Translations under genes and position numbers: made by a program
Part shown: piece by piece, positions 61,810 to 64,000 of the stretch
Position numbering within the stretch: position 1 is the first letter of the stretch
How the letters are laid out: each line of letters starts with the position of its first letter
DNA from: Chryseobacterium wanjuense
GTDB taxonomy: Bacteria; Bacteroidota; Bacteroidia; Flavobacteriales; Weeksellaceae
Length of the DNA stretch: 64,000 nucleotides
Direction: 5' to 3'
Assembly: GCF_900111495.1 (NCBI RefSeq)
Contig: NZ_FOIU01000002.1
Location: forward strand, 969,038 to 1,033,037
The notes under the pieces: generated by a model
The model's database searches: none
Told to the model about the DNA's origin: nothing
The model's input: only the letters and a program-made list of their open reading frames with translations

Positions 61810-62672
61810 AAAAAATATTAGTAGTAGGAGGAAACGGTCAATTAGGAAACTGTATCAGAAAAATCGCTCCGGATTTTGAGCTTGATTACGAATTTATTTT
61901 TACAGATTCCCAGACCCTGGATATTACAAATGAAGATCAGGTTAATGCCTTCTTCTACGAAAACAAACCCGACTTTTGTATCAATGCATCGGCTTACACT
62001 GCGGTTGATCTGGCAGAAAAAGAAAAAGAAAAAGCATTTGCTGTAAATGCAGATGGTGTTGCACATCTTGCGCAGGCTTGTAAAGATTACAAAACGATTT
62101 TCATTCATGTTTCTACAGATTATGTTTTCGATGGCGAAACCAATTTATGCTACTCCGAAGATGATTTTACCAATCCGATCGGGGTGTACGGAGAATCAAA
62201 ATTAAAGGGTGAGGAATTGGCATTGGAGATCAATCGCAAAACTGTTATTTTAAGAACATCTTGGTTATATTCGGAATTCAATAAAAACTTTGTGAAAACC
62301 ATGCTCAATCTTTTTTCGCAGAAAGAAGAATTGGGAATCGTTGCCGATCAGTTTGGTCAGCCTACAAATGCAAACGATCTGGCAGAAGCAATCATGGAAA
62401 TCATCGAAGCGCCACAGAAAACGTACGGAATTTTCCATTTTTCAAATTATCCGGAAACCACCTGGTTCGACTTTGCAAAAAAAATCGCAGAGTTTTCGAA
62501 ATCTAATATTAAATTAAATCAATTAACAACCGAGCAATATCCGACTCCGGCAAAAAGACCGAAGAGAAGCACCATGTGTCTCGACAAAATTGAAGAAATT
62601 TATAAAATAGAACCCAAACATTGGGAAAACAGTCTGGAAGAATGTATAAATATCTTGCACAATAATATATAA
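61806..62672 (+). CDS. rmlD: dTDP-4-dehydrorhamnose reductase (RmlD)
   Basis: This 288-residue SDR reductase makes dTDP-L-rhamnose for surface glycans. NADPH loop GGNGQLGN (8-15), catalytic YGESKLKGE (Tyr and Lys) and STDYVFDGE (Thr/Asp) are intact. No rmlA/B/C genes are in this window. It overlaps the thioesterase gene by four bases and is followed after three bases by a secreted protein. Confidence 0.93.
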   Translation: MKKILVVGGNGQLGNCIRKIAPDFELDYEFIFTDSQTLDITNEDQVNAFFYENKPDFCINASAYTAVDLAEKEKEKAFAVNADGVAHLAQACKDYKTIFIHVSTDYVFDGETNLCYSEDDFTNPIGVYGESKLKGEELALEINRKTVILRTSWLYSEFNKNFVKTMLNLFSQKEELGIVADQFGQPTNANDLAEAIMEIIEAPQKTYGIFHFSNYPETTWFDFAKKIAEFSKSNIKLNQLTTEQYPTPAKRPKRSTMCLDKIEEIYKIEPKHWENSLEECINILHNNI

Positions 62673-62675
62673 AGG

Positions 62676-63362
62676 ATGAAAAAAATAATATTCATTGTTT
62701 TTGTTTTTTTAATTCAATTTTTTAACGCACAAAACGTGTACTTAACGAAAGTTGAAAAAACAAATGAAAACACAGACAAATTCTTATATAGAATAAACGA
62801 GGAAGTAAAAGATGCAGAATATCTTGGTGAAGTAGAAGTGCAGGGATTTTCAAAAGATGATGCTGAAATTTTTTCGTTACTATATAAGAAAGCAAAAGAA
62901 ATCGGAGCCAATACATTTTCATTAAAACCTTTCGAAAACATCGATGGTTCTGCTCAGAATTTCAATCCGGCCAATTACAAGCTAAGTTTATATTATTTAC
63001 CGAAAGAGAAATTATTAAACCAAACTGGCTATTTATATGTATTTGCATCTTCAGAAAAAGACCAGAAAATAAATCTGAATAAACAAGATTATGTCATTTC
63101 GCCAAGATCTTACTTAGTGGTTAAAACAATTCCGGGCGTAGTGTATACGATCTCAACAAAAAAACTGTTAGGCTCAACAATAAAAATACAGCCCAAAGAA
63201 AATAGTTCCAATCAGTATTTTCAAATCTCATCCACCAAAGTCAAGTCCGACGAAACCGGCGTAGGCGGATTGAATTTGAAAAGCGGGGATATTATCGGAT
63301 TAGAAAAATCCTACGCAGAATTTTTAAGCACAATATATAATAAAGACAAGCAGAGTAACTAA
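62676..63362 (+). CDS. Secreted protein of unknown function
   Basis: This 228-residue protein has a hydrophobic signal (MKKIIFIVFVFLIQFFNAQ) and no motif I can name. It is the last gene of the thioesterase-rmlD operon. A hairpin terminator overlaps its stop codon. It may be a periplasmic or surface factor, with no stronger inference possible. Confidence 0.78.
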   Translation: MKKIIFIVFVFLIQFFNAQNVYLTKVEKTNENTDKFLYRINEEVKDAEYLGEVEVQGFSKDDAEIFSLLYKKAKEIGANTFSLKPFENIDGSAQNFNPANYKLSLYYLPKEKLLNQTGYLYVFASSEKDQKINLNKQDYVISPRSYLVVKTIPGVVYTISTKKLLGSTIKIQPKENSSNQYFQISSTKVKSDETGVGGLNLKSGDIIGLEKSYAEFLSTIYNKDKQSN

Positions 63363-63374
63363 CTCTGCTTTTTA
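63348..63374 (+). terminator. Terminator overlapping the stop codon
   Basis: AAGCAGAGT faces ACTCTGCTT with an ACTAA loop that contains the TAA stop, and four to five T follow. Confidence 0.75.
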
Positions 63375-63475
63375 TTTCCCCAGAACTCAAATGACAAGCG
63401 AAGCTCAAAAGCAATACCTACAAACAAACGCCCATCCTCTCCAACCCATAAACCCTCCCACTCAATAAGGAGCTT
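63375..63475. other. Noncoding segment without recognised features
   Basis: This 101-base stretch contains no ORF with coding character, no hairpin with a T-run and no promoter box. I see nothing in it. Confidence 0.4.
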
Positions 63476-63590
63476 GATCCCGCTATCCACTATATCTTTT
63501 TGGTTACGGCCTCCGCTTCGCTCCGGCCGCAACCAAAAAGGATGTCGTTCCTATCGGGGCTAGGGTAGCAGCCGGTAATTCAATATTTTT
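63476..63590. repeat. REP-like palindromic element, copy 2
   Basis: The element starts GATCCCGCTATCCAC and ends CCTATCGGGGCTAGG. The core hairpin is ATCTTTTTGGTT facing AACCAAAAAGGAT around an internal CGGCCTCCGCTTCGCTCCGG palindrome. It has the same layout as the copy at 10616-10701. Confidence 0.8.
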
Positions 63591-63620
63591 CAATATTAGA
63601 AAAAATATTCCCCAAAGTTC

Positions 63621-63760
63621 GTCATCCTGAAAGGCTCTCAGCATTATATTTCAGATCAATTTTAGATCACTACGAGAAGCGTAGCGATGAAACAATCTCT
63701 TTTAAATTATCTAAATCTGCTCAATCTGCTAGATCAGCGAGACATTATCATTACCATTTA
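63621..63760. repeat. GTCAT-type intergenic repeat region
   Basis: GTCATCCTGAAAGGCTCTCA starts a further element of the MITE-like type, followed by GAGAAGCGTAGCGATGAAAC and AATCTGCTCAATCTGCTAGA, a short direct-repeat tail. Exact boundaries are unclear. Confidence 0.5.
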
Positions 63761-63876
63761 ATTACCGTTTGTTATTAATTACCAAACATTAGTTTAAAAA
63801 AAATAAAATTATTCATTCAGAGACTCAGTAAGTTAAGATTAAATATGAACAAAGGGTAAAATTTATGTTAAATATA

Positions 63877-63909
63877 TTTGGAAGTAAAGGAGGATAAGGT
63901 GTACTTTTG
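63877..63909 (+). promoter_or_regulatory. Strong consensus promoter pointing out of the window
   Basis: TTTG (63877-63880), a 21-base spacer and TACTTTTG (63902-63909) followed by C match the Bacteroidetes consensus. No ORF of any size follows in the 91 bases to the window end. A stable-RNA operon, probably rRNA, is the most likely target, beyond the window. Confidence 0.65.
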
Positions 63910-64000
63910 CCCCACTGAAAACGAGATGTTAGTAGGTAGCGCAGAAGAGCCTTTAGATGGGCATAGAGATTAGCTCCGGGAGAAATAAACTAGAGAAAAA
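63910..64000 (+). other. Noncoding leader after the final promoter
   Basis: The 91 bases after the promoter contain only a 15-codon frame starting near 63926. No tRNA cloverleaf or 16S start is recognisable within them, so any RNA gene begins later. Confidence 0.4.

Noticed and set aside
1..64000. Insertion sequences, prophage, tRNA genes or CRISPR arrays
   Set aside because: No transposase, integrase, phage gene, cloverleaf or spacer array was recognised; the only mobile-like DNA is short non-autonomous repeats.

Overview
The window reads as chromosomal DNA of a low-GC flavobacterium, most like the Chryseobacterium/Elizabethkingia group (Weeksellaceae). The reasons are the flexirubin-type pigment genes, type IX secretion (T9SS) features (C-terminal sorting domains and a PorG-like protein), promoter boxes of the Bacteroidetes form TAnnTTTG, and intergenic palindromes of the kind common in that group. 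The placement is inferred from gene content, not computed.

About 2.3-38.5 kb is dominated by a flexirubin (aryl polyene plus dialkylresorcinol) locus. The plus-strand arm holds a PaaK-like aryl-acid ligase (2359), then tyrosine ammonia-lyase (5716), ketoreductase, ketosynthase, acyl carrier protein, an LpxL-like acyltransferase, a CrtI-like oxidoreductase, an Ntn-type acyltransferase lipoprotein and an alpha/beta hydrolase. A halogenase/monooxygenase-like flavoprotein (4373-5617, minus) is divergent from the lyase, with back-to-back promoter boxes. After two probably unrelated secreted genes (diheme cytochrome, FG-GAP/T9SS protein), a 22-gene minus-strand arm runs from 38539 down to 18805: an MMPL exporter fused to PlsC, DarA, DarB, three FabZ-like hot-dog proteins, a BtrH-like protein, an ABC exporter, a thioesterase, ketosynthases with a chain-length-factor-like partner and a half-size KS, a second ACP, a NodB deacetylase, LolA, a lipoprotein, a barrel protein and a GT2-DUF2062 protein. 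In the inferred pathway, tyrosine gives 4-coumarate, which is activated, loaded on ACP and extended by type II PKS cycles; DarA/DarB make the resorcinol; acyltransferases join the parts; MMPL, ABC and LolA-like proteins move the pigment to the outer membrane.

From 38.7 to 63.4 kb come an EpsG-like membrane pair, a large duplicated T9SS surface protein, topA, a beta-propeller glycosidase-like protein, an arginase-fold protein with altered metal ligands, an exopolysaccharide start-up set (GT2, WecA/MraY-like, Wza-like, Wzc-like), the envelope block porG-uppS-bamA-skp-skp, then a thioesterase, RmlD and a secreted protein. The last 640 bases have no gene but hold repeat elements and a strong consensus promoter pointing out of the window, probably for a stable-RNA operon.

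The most unusual signals are repeat elements inside or against pigment genes: one is translated in frame inside a ketosynthase, one forms the N-terminus of a lipoprotein, one removes the obvious start of an oxidoreductase, and a four-copy palindrome family borders the ACP genes.
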